64,000 bases of DNA from Petunia secreta (Eukaryota > Streptophyta > Magnoliopsida > Solanales > Solanaceae). The position numbers and the translations under genes are program-made. The notes beneath the pieces were generated by a model. It was not told the DNA's origin and did not search any database. It saw only the letters and a list, made by a program, of their open reading frames with translations. Positions 46,006 to 57,900 of this stretch are shown piece after piece (the first letter of the stretch is position 1; each line of letters opens with the position of its first letter). The stretch lies in contig JARKIP010000005.1 in NCBI GenBank assembly GCA_029990175.1, forward strand, positions 30,141,501-30,205,500. The letters are read 5' to 3'.

Positions 46006-47409
46006 TCAAATTATTTAACTTTCGGCATTTTAGCGGAAGCTAGCCGAAAAACCTCGAAATTAACTTTCGAAAAATCACAAAAGTCACAAATAATCATACG
46101 AACCTAACGGCGCTTTCAGATTTCGAATCGGAGCTCGTTCACCAAAACCGAGCTCAAAAATCTTTTTTTAATATTTATCGACAATAAAAACTTAAACCTT
46201 CTTCTGATGCGTACCAAACGAGGTCTGATTTAGCTCAAATTTACAGATAAGTCCCAATAGACCTTACGAATATTTTAAAAATATCGGCACGCCAATCGGA
46301 GTCCCAACTTTCGAAAGGACTGACGGAGGTCGTTTCGTCTGCACCCGATAAAATGTAAAAAAGAGGCGGAATACTCCTGCACTTTTCTGGGTCGGAATAC
46401 TCCTGCACCCGATATGATATGCAATGTAATGCATATGAATGCAATATGATGCAATAATAACCCTTCACCGGCGCGGGACTCTTATCGAAAGCCGGGAAAT
46501 AGATGCCAACTCACAGCCAGAGTACAATGCTCAGATCCTCAATGCAATACCAATAACAGGACATAACATATAATATACAATGAAAATCCAAAACTAAGGC
46601 ATAATGAGTATGCCTATCAGCAGCTACACACGTAAGGAACACGTGGTAGAAAATCCACGAGGCCATGTGCCTCCAAAGAAATGGACATAAGCACTTACCT
46701 CATCCAAAAGTTAGCATTGCTAATCAACAACCGCTTTATCCTTTGGTTTCATTGCCAAACAATCCAACTCTATTCAATAAGCAGAAAAATATATCAAATT
46801 AAGCTAACGACTTCATTCCTCACATCTTAGGGCAATCTAGTTAGGAACCTGATACCCTATTCGCATTACGCAATACGCAGGCCAGGCCTATGTACAGGAT
46901 TTAAGGTCACATAACCAAACCCTAAATAAATTTCATTTATATGTGCAATACCCGATTTTGGACTCAACTCGAGGCGAGTCGGGTTTCGGATTTGACTGGG
47001 TGAATTCGTTTGAGTTTAGGGTTGGAGTCGCCACCTAATATAGTTTCTAAGGTGTATTAGGTCACCTATTTGGTTTCTAGCCAATTTTAACAATTATCTC
47101 CTAAACTTAGTCTACGAACCAGAAATTCTAGGTAAGATGTTCAAGTAAACTCGAGACGAAGGGGTTAGGCACCTCTCGAGCCCCACCAAATATGGTTACC
47201 GGCCGGACTTTATAATTGGGATTCGAAATAAGTAACTAAGCAATTTAAACTAACTAATTAGATATAGGCAAATAACTAGAAGATATAATAATTAAAATAA
47301 GAGGTCCTAATAGGCTTCCTCCTTAAGGATTGCACCTTGCAAAAAAGATGAAAATGAATTAGTAAAACAATAATAAATAATAAATAGTAATAAAAACAAT
47401 AATAAATAC

Positions 47410-47410
<1 letters not shown>

Positions 47411-47460
<50 letters not shown>
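47411..47460. repeat. AAT microsatellite 1, E9 left LTR
   Basis: About 50 bp of AAT repeats. The matching place in the right LTR (59621-59645) has about 25 bp. Confidence 0.9.
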
Positions 47461-47463
<3 letters not shown>

Positions 47464-47605
47464 AACAAAATAATAATAATGACAAAAAAGGCTTCTTTTT
47501 GAATTGTTCTCTTCCAAAATAGGTTATTGTCTCTTTCCAATTTTACGTCGCAAGATTTAAAGAAAAGAGTTAGTGAATAATAATAATATTAATAATAATG
47601 AAAAT

Positions 47606-47606
47606 G

Positions 47607-47655
<49 letters not shown>

Positions 47656-47656
47656 G

Positions 47657-47709
<53 letters not shown>
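47606..47709. repeat. AAT microsatellite 2, E9 left LTR
   Basis: About 104 bp of AAT repeats with one interruption (AAGATT near 47654). The right LTR has about 50 bp at 59774-59823. Confidence 0.9.
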
Positions 47710-47711
<2 letters not shown>

Positions 47712-49909
47712 GTTTTTAAAATAAAGGGGGAAAGGGATTTTTAAAGTGTCGACTCAGGTGTGTATCAATTGGGTGGAGGTTAGGGACGTCGATACGGCTG
47801 CGAACACGCCGGCCGGTCGTGTTGCCATGCCACGTACCGGTCTCATCACTCCATCACCGGCTCGTTTGTAATCACGGCTTATACACGTCATCATAGCCTT
47901 TTTTATTTTAAGGACGTGGGAATGGGATTGTAGTATCAATAGGCCTCAAATAAACAATTATTTTCCTTGGCCGTGATTAGTCCGTCAATTCATTGTATTT
48001 TCGTCAATTCCTAGGCCTCAATATATGTAAAAATATATTTTTTCATTGGCCTTGTTAGTTAACGAGTACCAAATCTGATGTACCTAGAAGCTGCAAAATG
48101 CCTCAAAAGAAAATCGATCAGTGATAAGGAGGAACTCATAAAAATCAGTGGGCCCCAATCAACAATGCACTAGACCCACAACAAATAATACAAGCAATAG
48201 AAGAATCAGTAAAACAAAGTTGAGTCCCAATAGTGTGCCTTATCGTTTGAAGAAACTATTGTAAACAGTAACAGATAAAACCAGTCAACCAACGGGTAGG
48301 AGCGAGAGCGACGCCGGCGAGAAAGTCCAGCGGCGCCGCTGCCATTGTCCTCTGCCCAAAGACGATTATACGATGTAGCCATCAAATCTGCGAAACTCGA
48401 CCAACAAAGTAAGCAAAACCAGTCATGAACAAAAACGAATAAAATAATCAGTTGAACCAAATAATCAATCGACACCGCTGGCCGAAGAGCCAACCATCAG
48501 TGAACCCAAACACCAAAAGAATCAGCGGCCGCCGGTAGGATTTTTCAGCTAGGCGACAAGAAACAGGTGGGGGAGGAGCGACTGCTAGGTAGCGTCGCTT
48601 CCACCCCAACCCCTTTCTCTATCCCTCTTTCTGATTCAGTTGTGGGAGAAAGAAATGAATACGAAGGATTGTCGGCGACGGTGTTGCCACTCCGTCTCTG
48701 ATTTGTGTGTGGACATCGTACAGTGGGTCCCCTTCCCCGTTTCCCCTTTAGTCTGATTGAAGTGTATATGTGGGTATTTTGGGGAAGAAGAAATCAGGGA
48801 AGGAGACGAGGAGAGTAGTGGTGGCGTGTGGAGTTCTGTATGTACGTATTGCGTGTGTATGTTGATGGGGTTGATGACAATATTATTTGGAAAGTTGTTT
48901 TGCATTATATGTACTGTGAAGGGATGAGCAGGGGTCTTGGTATGTGTATGGAGGTGGGCGATGGTGACCCTGTGTTTTATGATTTGTGATGGAGTTTTTG
49001 TGTATAGATAGAGGGAATCTGTATTGGTTATGTGGGAGGAGGGCAAAGGACAGTGGGGTTGCTGTGTCGTTGATGTATGTGTTGAGGAAGAAGAACGTAA
49101 GGGAGAGTCCTTGACGTGGGGTCTGTGTGCGTGTGGGAGAGGGGAATTGGGGATTTTAGGAATGATTTTAGGGATTGAGGAAATTAGAAAAGATTAGGGA
49201 GGGATTTTAGGTAGATTTGGGGATTTGATTTAGGAAAAGATTTGGGGGGATGAACTTAGACAGGAAGACGTATCTAGACAATTATTTGGTCTAGATTCAT
49301 GGAAGAAGGTTCGGGATTTAAAAAATTCCAATAATGCGAATGTATTTGGTTAAGAAATTTGGCTAGGTTCAAAGTAAAAATGTAAATAAATAAAAGTAAA
49401 TAAAGATAAAGAATTTTGGGTCTTAATTTTGAAATATGGAAGAATTAATAATAAAAAGGAATTTGGACACTTTAATTAGCCAATATTTAACTTAAAGGTG
49501 TAAAAATAAAATATAGATATACATATATTATAAAATGCACAAATAAATATTAAATAAACTTAAATAAAATTATTTAAATATATATATAATCACAAATAAT
49601 TGCTAATTTGCACAAATAATCATAAATTGAAACAAACTTGACATGTAGCCTAAATGACGTAATTATATAATATAGCCACTAATATTATAAATGTACTATT
49701 TTCACAAATAGTCATAGTTTTGACAAATAGTCTAAATAATACAAAAGTTACGTAATATAACCACACTTAAGTATATAAAATATAAATAGAGGATAACGCA
49801 TGTAAATGCATGATTTCTAATGCACATTTTGCACAAATAGTCAAATTGCACCCTTAAGTTGAATTATGGCCAATTTTAGAAAAAGGAGGGACAAAATTGG
49901 GTGTCAACA

Positions 49910-49925
49910 ACTGCCCCTCTTTGCC
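49910..49925 (-). other. E9 polypurine tract
   Basis: The minus strand reads GCAAAGAGGGGCAG followed at once by the LTR start TTGTTGACACC. This is the typical Tat/Ogre tract. Confidence 0.8.
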
Positions 49926-51599
49926 CGGGGATGATGAAAGAGTCTTCGGGCAAAGACGTTGACAGTGCGGCGAATTTTGTCACGACTGGTGGGCAAAAAG
50001 GACTGAAAAGGGCAAATAGGAGTTTTGGGGTGTTTTTGGCCGAACCCCAGTCTCTTAGTTGCCTACATATCTCGGATTTCATGAGAATCAGGCTGTGTGT
50101 AGTTCTAGAATGGCATTTTGCCTGTCTGAGATGTTTATGACGCACGATTGTGGATGTAAAGACTAAACTTATCCAAGTATGTAAAGTTTAGGTTCATGTG
50201 TGCTTTGCCTTTTGGCGAGATAAATGAAGAATGAAGCAAAGGCACTGGCGAAGGTGAGATAACCTCAACAAATCGAGCGTGGGAAAAGAGGCTTTTAATC
50301 GTCCTAGTTATGAAAATGTGGCGCGCTACACACCCATAAAGAGGAGTTTATAGGTACATAATTTCCATTTCATCTCGATAAATGAATAATATTTCCCTCG
50401 ATATTGCCTTGACTGATCTGGGAAGCATTTGAGGAGCGAGTTTTATAAATGCGCACGATTCGAATAGATGGGCACGATTAAGCACGAAAACATGCACGAT
50501 TGACGCGGATAGGCTTGGATAGGCAAATTAGGTATCAGTTGGAAGGAAATGACACCCTAATTCGCGATGGAGGATGTGGCAGATTACTTGTGGGAGTATG
50601 AGATGATTGGCTTCGGGCGTTTCAGAATTCGACATAATAGGTATTTTGCAAGTAGAACAAAGGCGTTGTTGAAGTCGAGATAACATCGATAGATTAAGTG
50701 TGGTGAAATAGGCTTGTAAATGTCCTAGTTATGAAGATGTGGTGCACGACACACCCATAAAGAGGGGTTTACATGGGAACATTTTCCACTATAACTCGAC
50801 AGATGATTCATCTTGGCCTCAACGTTATCTTGAATGAACTGAGGAACATTGAGGAGTAAAGCACGATGAATGTGCGTGATTCAAATAGATAGGCACGATT
50901 AGGAAGGAATACGGAGCTGGTACCTAATTGGTAAGGAAAGGTTGGTTAGATCACTGGTGCGAGTATAAGATTCTACTTTGAGCTCTTTGGAAATCGGCCG
51001 AAATATGTGGCTTGCGGCTGTAGCGAAAGAATTGTCTGTAGGATTATGCCTTTTGAATTAGGTCTTGGATGATGCTTTGTATGTGCTTGAGGGTTTGTGG
51101 TTGCGTGATTGGTAGTGATTTTGGGATCAGGTGGGAGAGCGGGACGTAGGGATTTGTCGGGAGATCGGGGAGTCCCTACAATAAGATTACGATAAATGCA
51201 ATTTGAGATAAAAAATTGAGATAAAGTAAACTTCCCTGTTGAGTTGAGCCCTCCTTTGTCTGGTCCACTTTCAGGTGCTCAGTGCTAGGGAATGTGTGCC
51301 TCTTTTCTGGGGGATATCAATTTGCTAAGTGCTTCTCGTCATGAGCTAGTTGCTTTGTCGTGTTGAACTGTTATTGGATCAATCTTGCCAGTATGACGTC
51401 GGATTGTATGTCCATTGCTTTTTGTCCTTCAAATGTGTGCTTGTCACGTCGGGCTGTATACTCCTTTTGTATTGAGCTGTGTATCTCTCCATGCAGGGTT
51501 GCCTATTGTTCTTTCATTTTGGTTGCACACCCTTTGTCATGTTGTCCTTTCGACAGGTTGTCTACCCTCCAGGCTGTCTCCCTGTTACAATGTCAAAAT
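49926..51599. other. E9 3' untranslated region, part 1
   Basis: No credible frame. A segment near 50225-50470 recurs about 425 bp further at 50650-50890 (shared words: GAGATAAC, TCCTAGTTATGAA, CACACCCATAAAGAGG). This is an old direct duplication. The end (51400-51600) already shows degenerate copies of the minisatellite core. Confidence 0.5.
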
Positions 51600-52430
51600 T
51601 TGCATCGGGTTGTGTACCCTCTGCGGTGTTTGTTTTGACATCGGGCTGTGTACCCTCCGTCGGTGCTTCGGGCTGTGTACCATCGGTAAAAATGTAAATA
51701 CAAATAGATATTGGGTTGTGTACCCTCAATCGATGCTTCGGGCTGTGTACCCTCGGCTAATTTAAATGCAAATCGATATCGGGCTGTGTACCCTCAACCG
51801 ACACTTCGGGATGTGTACCCTCAGCTAAATGTAAATGAAAATTCGATATCGGGTTGTCTACCCTCAATCGACGGTTCGGGCTGTGTACCCTCAGCTAATG
51901 TAAATGACAAATCGATATCGAGCTATGTAGCCTCAATCGATGCTATGGGATGTGTACCCTCAGCTAATTTAAAATGCAAATCGATATCGGGCTGTGTACC
52001 ATCAATCGACGCTTCGGGTTGTATGCTCTCAGCTAATTTAAATGACAAATTGATATCGGGCTGTGTACCCTCAATCGACGCTTTGGGTTGTGTGCCCTCA
52101 GCTAATGCAAAATGCAAATCGATATCAGGCTGTGTACCCTCAACCGACGCTTCGGGTTGTATGCCCTCAGCTAATTTAAATGACAAATCGACATCGGCAT
52201 GTGTACCCTCCGTCGACGCTTCGGGTTGTGTACCCTCAGCTAATGTAAATGACAAATCGACATCGGGCTGTATACCCTCAGTCGATGCTTCGGGCTGTGT
52301 ACCCTCAACTAATTTAAATGATAAGTTGACATCGTGCTGTATACCATCAGCCGAGGCTTCAGGCTGTGTACCCTCAGCTGATGACAAATTCGACATCGGG
52401 CTGTGTATCCCCGGTCGATGCATCAAAAGT
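51600..52430 (-). repeat. 69 bp tandem-repeat array in E9
   Basis: About eleven to twelve units, each holding two copies of a core CGGGCTGTGTACCCTC (on plus) separated by AATCGACGCTT and by AGCTAATTTAAATGACAAAT-like spacers. The period is a multiple of three, so both strands stay open: 246 codons on plus (51711-52451) and 167 on minus (51923-52426), each with a 23-residue repeat. The minus frame (EGTQPEAS...DVDLSFKLA) is on the element's coding strand but has no start context that I trust. The position, between the coding region and the 3' LTR, is where Tat/Ogre elements are known to hold satellite-like repeats. Confidence 0.85.
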
Positions 52431-55418
52431 GAAATGCAACAAGTAGAATGATATTGTCATGTCATGCGATGTACTATGGAGGCCATCATGTTGCTGTTGT
52501 AAGGACTTTTCTTGAAATTTTTGAGGAGACCTCAAAAATTTCTACCCCAGTGTCAAGGTTTGCGTCTTTGGAATTTTTGAGAGGATCCTCAAAAATTCTA
52601 CCCCAGTTTATTACTTATGACGGATCACCAAGAAAAGATGGTTGCATTGCACTGAACACCAATGTATTGGCTAAAATCTGCATTCGCCCTTTAGTGTGAC
52701 GATTGGATGTATTGATGACTATGAGTATGTAGATAGTTTGCGTACTCAAAATGGGGTTTGATATTTGGATTTTGCCGGATGTTGAAGGTTTTCAAAATGG
52801 TATTTGTCTTAGGTTGTGCTTTCGAAAGTAGTGGAGCTAACTTTGGATTGATAGGCCTTTATGGAAAGTGTGTTTATAGTTTGGGAGTTGCAGTTTCCCT
52901 TTGTCGGTTTTTTTTGTACCACCGTTTTGCTTTGGATTAATCAGGCTCTGAACTTTGTGTTTCGGTGTTGGATGTCTTGCGGTGTCCTGGTATGGAATGT
53001 TTGAGTGTAGATCATATTGGATCGAATTTAGGAACGGGTATCTATGGAATAGTTGGTCTGCTGGTCGCAATGTCATTTGATTGTGCTAAATGGAGCGAAA
53101 GCGTGATGTTTTCTCTTTTGGGTCTATCCTTGATTGTGTTGAGCCTGCTAAGGTCGTTGTTGAAAGTCTTGACAGATAGGAGGTTGTCTACTGTGCAAGT
53201 TGGGTGCAGTGTGAGGTTGTGGGTTTTGTCAGCTTCGGTTGTATAGTGATAGGATTTCTTTGTTGTGACTCTTATATTAGTATAATGCAGATTGTACGGT
53301 ATTGGGATTGTCTGAATGCTCTTGGTGTCATATGCTGATGGTTTAAGGACCTTGTGATATGAGAAAGTGTTTTCAGCTTGGTTTCCTATTTCGACTTTTT
53401 CGAATACAGATTCTTGACCGATTTCAGTGTTCAAGCGCAAGGCAACCTTAACACAGTGGTGAAATGCACAAAATAGTGTGGGCATGTTAGCAAAGACTTG
53501 AAGCAAAAATGACACATGATCTTAAAAGAATGCCTAGACCGTAGATGATGGATTAACGCTTGAATTTGGAGGTTGTGATAGATCGTATAGATATCATAAG
53601 AGATTTCCTAGGTGCCTTATGTAGCAGTCAAGGCAAGGATTTTGGTCAAACGACCGAAGCTTGTTTAAGTGGGAGATGAGGAGTTGAATGCCACTGAAAA
53701 GTGATAGACATTATGTAAGGAATAGATTGTGTCGTGTGACAGAAAAGGATGCTGGCTTTTGTTGAACACCAAGACCTTGAGTGCACTTGTCGTCCTTTCT
53801 TGCAAATTAGTCTATTGTGACGGCTATACGTGTTTCAAAGAGTTTCTCAACGTCTTTCATACTCGTCGACCTACTGCTGCAATATGGTCCTTGTACCAAC
53901 TTTTCTTGTTGGATAACATCTCATTGTCAAGCTGCCGAACTTAATGTAGGTTGTTCATGTCATGTGTACTCTTGCATTGCCGCGTCCTATTGTAGTTGTT
54001 GTCATGAGAATTCATATCACCCCAATAAAGCCTTCGACCAAAATTGCTCCAAGAAGTCTATTCGCCTGTGCTTTTGTATCAGCTCAACCCTTGCTACGGT
54101 AAGGGTGCCAAATAACCTCATTGTCTTGCTTTATCTTTGCTAGTAGATGGGGATATGCTTCCAAATGCTCTAGGGATCTCTAGGTTTGTCATATAATGAT
54201 GGTTTTGTCATTATATCTTTGCCTTTCCTTTTCGAGTTGAATTGGTTTGCTCGTTTTTTGTTGTTGTGCACGAGTATTTGCTACACCTCTGTCTTTCCAA
54301 TATTGTCTTTCACTGGCCCTTTGAATGCTTGGATGAGTTGGAAAGTGCTTTGGGTCACAGTCATGTATTGTAAGTGGCGTGACTGTAGACAGGTGAAACA
54401 AAATGATCCTTGGATGTTGGTGTCAAAATGTCTTAAAGTTCCTTTGAGTTTGACCAACATTTTCCTTGCCTTGTCAATTTTCATATTGCTCGATGGAACA
54501 TTGAGGTGCTTGGGGAAATAAGCCCGACAGTTTCTCATTTCTCGAACAATTGAGTCTGGGATTTGGCTAGTCGATTATAGTTTCTTTTCGGTCTTTGGTT
54601 TGCATCAGGACGAGGCCTTAGGAGGATATGGTAGTATTTTCGGTAGTTGGATTGAGTGTTTTGCTGGTATAGTAGATGATTTGGTGTTAGGATATGGAAT
54701 ATGGGTCGAGTGGGCTGAGTGTTTTGTAAATTGGATAAACAAGTGGTATGTGAGAGCAGAGATAGAATGGTGGCACTGTTTTATAATAGGGTCTTGAATG
54801 GTCGCGACGAAAGAGACTTCATCTTTCTTCTTTTAAAAAGGATCGTATTTTCAGACTTGCTAGCCTTATTGGTAGTTTGTAGTGCAGCAGAGGTAATGTA
54901 GCGATAGGAGAGGGCTACTGGGAATTGCTGTGAAGAACTTACTTATTTCAGAAAATCCCTGACAAATGCACTCGCTTAACCATGTCCTTTGCCTTGGTAT
55001 TCGACTTGAGTCAACCTTTTGGTAATAGACTTTTGAGTTTGGTGGTTAGTTAGAGACAGTTTGGACATGCGAAGGATTTTAGATACCAGGATTTGATCTT
55101 GAAGTAGGGAGAGGAGGTGCCTCGATAGTCGATTGAATTTGGAGAAAGAATACCTTTAGAGACCTAGAGCAACAGACACATTCATGCAATGCACACATAT
55201 CAAATAAGAAATGCATCCTATAATGCTAGGGACCGTTTTACGCACGATAGTTCGTAAAGCGCTTTGTGCCACATGTATCATTTCATTTGCTAGCAAAATG
55301 TGAAATCTAAAGATAATATTGCATTTATTGGGCTTTTTATTACATTGGCTGATATTGAAACAGTGTCAGAGAAAGAAAACATTGCTAGAGGGTTAGATCA
55401 TGGCCAGGTGAACATCTT
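52431..55418. other. E9 3' untranslated region, part 2
   Basis: This is a 3 kb stretch without recognisable protein. The longest minus frame (53042-53515, 157 codons) has no known motif and an odd composition, so I do not call it a gene. It is T/G-rich on the plus strand. No similarity to gag or pol is visible on either strand. Confidence 0.5.
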
Positions 55419-57041
55419 TTATGCTAATCCTTCTCCAGAAGATTCTTCTTCTTCTTCTTCCTCGGTTGAGTCTTCCTCGGACAAGCTTGCCTCTGATGAG
55501 TATCCTTGGAAGATGATATTGTCTGCATCAGCTAAGAACCGGGATATGTCAAATGTGAAATTTTTCAACATTTCCCAAGCCTTTATTCCTTTCTCCTCCA
55601 TTCCTTTGTTTGCCACAGTGTTCATCCCCTCGCTAGCCCATACGCCGATAGACTCTATGCGTCTTGTCAGGAGTTCTTCCTTACTGCGCCATTTGCCTTT
55701 TTCTTCGTTCTTTACTTTGACCAAGCTTTGCTTCTTTGCTATTTTCCCTTGTGCCTTTGTCAGTTGTTTGTGTAACCTTTTGTACTCAGATTCTAACTCA
55801 TCAGCATTCCTTTTCCTTTTTTTTGTTGCACTTGGTTGAATTGCCCTTGCTATGTCTCTCCTAAGCCAGTCTGGATAGTCCTCGTCATAGCCAGCGTCAA
55901 ACCTGTCTCGTCCAATGGTCTCGATTCCCATTCGTTGCCTTTCTTTCCAAAGTTCTAATATTTTGTCTTTAAACGGGGTCACTCCTTCGAGAATATTCGC
56001 TTTGAAATTTCTGATGTCTGCAATTTAGGGTACCGTATGCTTTCTCCCTGCTTGCCTAAGTGCCCTTAAAGGGGTGCATGGATAAACTCCTCTAAAGCCC
56101 ACTAAGATGAGAAATGAGTCTTTTTCGGACTGTGTGATTACTGTTGTGCTAGGAAAGTAATCAAACATCCATTGAATGTTCTCAGATGTCAGTTGACAGA
56201 ACATGTGGTGCCAACCGTTGGCAGTTGTTGGTTGGTCCCATTTCCCAAAAGCATTGTCCATGCGGGCGGTATGAGTCAGGAGGTAGTTTTCTCTTGGTAT
56301 GGGATGGAAAGCTTGGTCTGTGCTAGCAATCCTTTGCAAATGCTCCATCAGCCAAATTTGTAAAAGCAAATTGCAACCTTCGAAGAAACCAGCGCCCTTC
56401 TTGCATCTTTCTAAAGCACGATACATCTCTGCAACAATCATCGGTACCAAAGCGTAGTTCTTATTAGTGTCTTTGAGTAAGACATCAGCAATTGTGACCA
56501 TGCAAACATCAACTCGTCATTTGTGTTATGGAAAGACGATAGTCCGTAGAAAGCTGGTGACAAAAGCAAGTTCTCTCCGCTCTTGCCAATCTGCCTGGTT
56601 AATGCTGAAATAGTTTTCGGATTCTTGAAATGCCTCTCCATACCCAAATTTGATGTAGAAAGAACTTAGAGAAATTCCCGATTGCCATATACTGTCTGTG
56701 CACAACTCAGGCTTAAACCCTACCATTTCGAAGAACTCCTCAGGTGTAATGTTCTTAGGCATCAAGACTTCTTCACTTTCAAATGGTAATTGAGTTAACC
56801 CACCTATTTCCTCCAGTAATGGTGCTAACTCTATGTTCCCAAAGTGAAAGACTGCTCGGTCTGTATCCTAATAATATACTGCTGCTTCTATCATCCCTTC
56901 CACTGCAGTGTACTCCATTAGTGAAATCATATTACCCATCTCCATTTTGACCTGGTCTTGTTGGTCTATGCTTAGGTTTCCCCACCAATCTCTGAGCAAC
57001 TAAGGGGTTTCAACAACCATGTCAAATGTCCTAGTGGCCAT
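55419..57041 (-). pseudogene. DUF7745-like (plant mobile-domain-type) protein in E9, five in-frame stops
   Basis: A single frame of 541 codons runs from MATRTFDMVVETP (ATG at 57041) to ...EEEEESSGEGLA (stop 55419-55421) without a frameshift. It has stops at 57000-57002 (TAG), 56868-56870 (TAG), 56526-56528 (TAA), 56517-56519 (TGA) and 56025-56027 (TAA). The N-terminal pattern LLRDWWGNLS...DTDRAVFHFGNIELAPLLEEIGG is typical of this domain. The middle has LLKDTNKNYALVPMIVAEMYRALERCKKG, then FFEGCNLLLQIWLMEHL, then VGFRGVYPCTPLRALRQAGR. The end is a Lys/Glu-rich coiled-coil (DELESEYKRLHKQLTKAQ) and a Glu/Ser tail. The function of the family is unknown; members are often retroelement-borne. Assignment rests on recall of related plant proteins. 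Confidence 0.7.
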
Positions 57042-57311
57042 GATCTTTTGGAAAAAGGTGAAGGATGATAGGAAAAGAAAAAAGAAAAATGACTAAGATT
57101 CGCTTCACTGTGAGCAAAATGATCAACGTGCGGCACAAGTTTTTGAAAACAATGCGACAGAGGATATGAGGAGATGTGTCGTTGTGAGTTGAGAACCCTT
57201 TAGACACTTTAGAAGGAAATTGCTAATGGACTTGTGACATGCCAAGGATGTCAAGTCTTTATATAATGCTTAAAGGATAAATGTGGGTTATGCGTCATCC
57301 CGTCTATCAAG

Positions 57312-57900
57312 CGGTTATTTCTGCTTATAATTGGGCCTTTACTGCCTCTTTGGTTACTATTTAATGCCTTTGAATAACATTGAATACAGAATGATTCCAA
57401 TTGTTTAAGAAATAAACGGTCGTTTCTGATTCAATTTCGGCTTTTGACACCTCATCGGCTACCTTCGTGCCTTTGAATGGCATTGAATACAGAATAGCTC
57501 TGATTGTTTAAGTAATCATTTCTGATTCAATTTGGGATTTTGACGCCTCTTGGGTAACCTTTGTGCCTTTGAATGGCATTGAATACAGAGTACCTCTGAT
57601 TGTTTAAGCAATCATTTCTGATTCAATTCGGGCTTTTGACGCCTCTTAGGTTACCTTCACGCCTTTGAACGACACTGAATACAGAATAATTCTGACTGTT
57701 GAAGCAATCATTTCTGATTCAATTCGGGCTTTTAACGCCTCTTGGGTAACCTTTGTGCTTTTGAATGGCATTGAATACAGTGTAATTCCGACCGTGTAGG
57801 AATAAACAATCAATTCTGATTCACCTTGGGCTTTTAAAGCCTCTTAGGTAACCTTTGTGTCTTCGAATGGCACTGAATGCAGAACAATATTAATAAACGG
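57312..57900 (-). repeat. 96 bp tandem-repeat array in E9 leader
   Basis: Six copies start at about 57312, 57421, 57517, 57613, 57709 and 57811, with unit lengths 96 bp (three exact), about 102 and 108. Each copy begins with a TTTCTGATTCAATT-like phrase and contains GACGCCTCTTGGGTAACC and GGCATTGAATACAGA. It lies between the primer binding site and the coding frame in element orientation. Confidence 0.85.

Larger units (their letters stand above)
43080..46337 (-). mobile_element. E7: third copy of the E5-family LTR, inserted in the E6 minisatellite
   Basis: The left end is TGACCCGACCC and the right end GGTCGTTTCG (the expected end has A). Flanks CCTGC (43075-43079) and TCTGC (46338-46342) differ by one base, and joining them restores the minisatellite phrase ACTCCTGCACCCGATA. 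It carries the usual LTR landmarks at both ends, but about 610 bp in its middle are replaced by a foreign segment (E8). Confidence 0.7.
46944..49909 (-). repeat. E9 3' LTR (left copy)
   Basis: This 2966 bp LTR matches 59155-62023 at about 96% by eye (first 300 bp), apart from AAT-repeat length. The inner end starts TGTTGACACCC at the polypurine tract. The ORF at 48636-49046 (minus) is shared only in part by the other LTR and is not considered a gene. Confidence 0.9.

Noticed and set aside
34878..46337. Giant inverted repeat or hairpin formed by plus and minus copies of the same LTR
   Set aside because: The pentamer duplications at 41977/62896 and 43075/46338 show separate insertions of opposite orientation, not a palindrome.
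48636..49046. 136-codon minus ORF in the E9 left LTR
   Set aside because: The other LTR keeps only 89 codons (60754-61023) with different composition at the start; low-complexity His/Thr/Ser content; no motif.
51600..52430. CRISPR-like array
   Set aside because: The units are contiguous minisatellite copies without unique spacers, in plant retrotransposon DNA.
51711..52451. Plus-strand 246-codon ORF with a regular Cys/Ser repeat, looking like a repeat protein
   Set aside because: It is the translation of the 69 bp minisatellite, antisense to the element, and the opposite strand is open as well because the period is divisible by three.
53042..53515. 157-codon minus ORF in the E9 interior as a second gene
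   Set aside because: No known motif, no start context, and gag- or pol-like features are absent; kept only as noncoding region.
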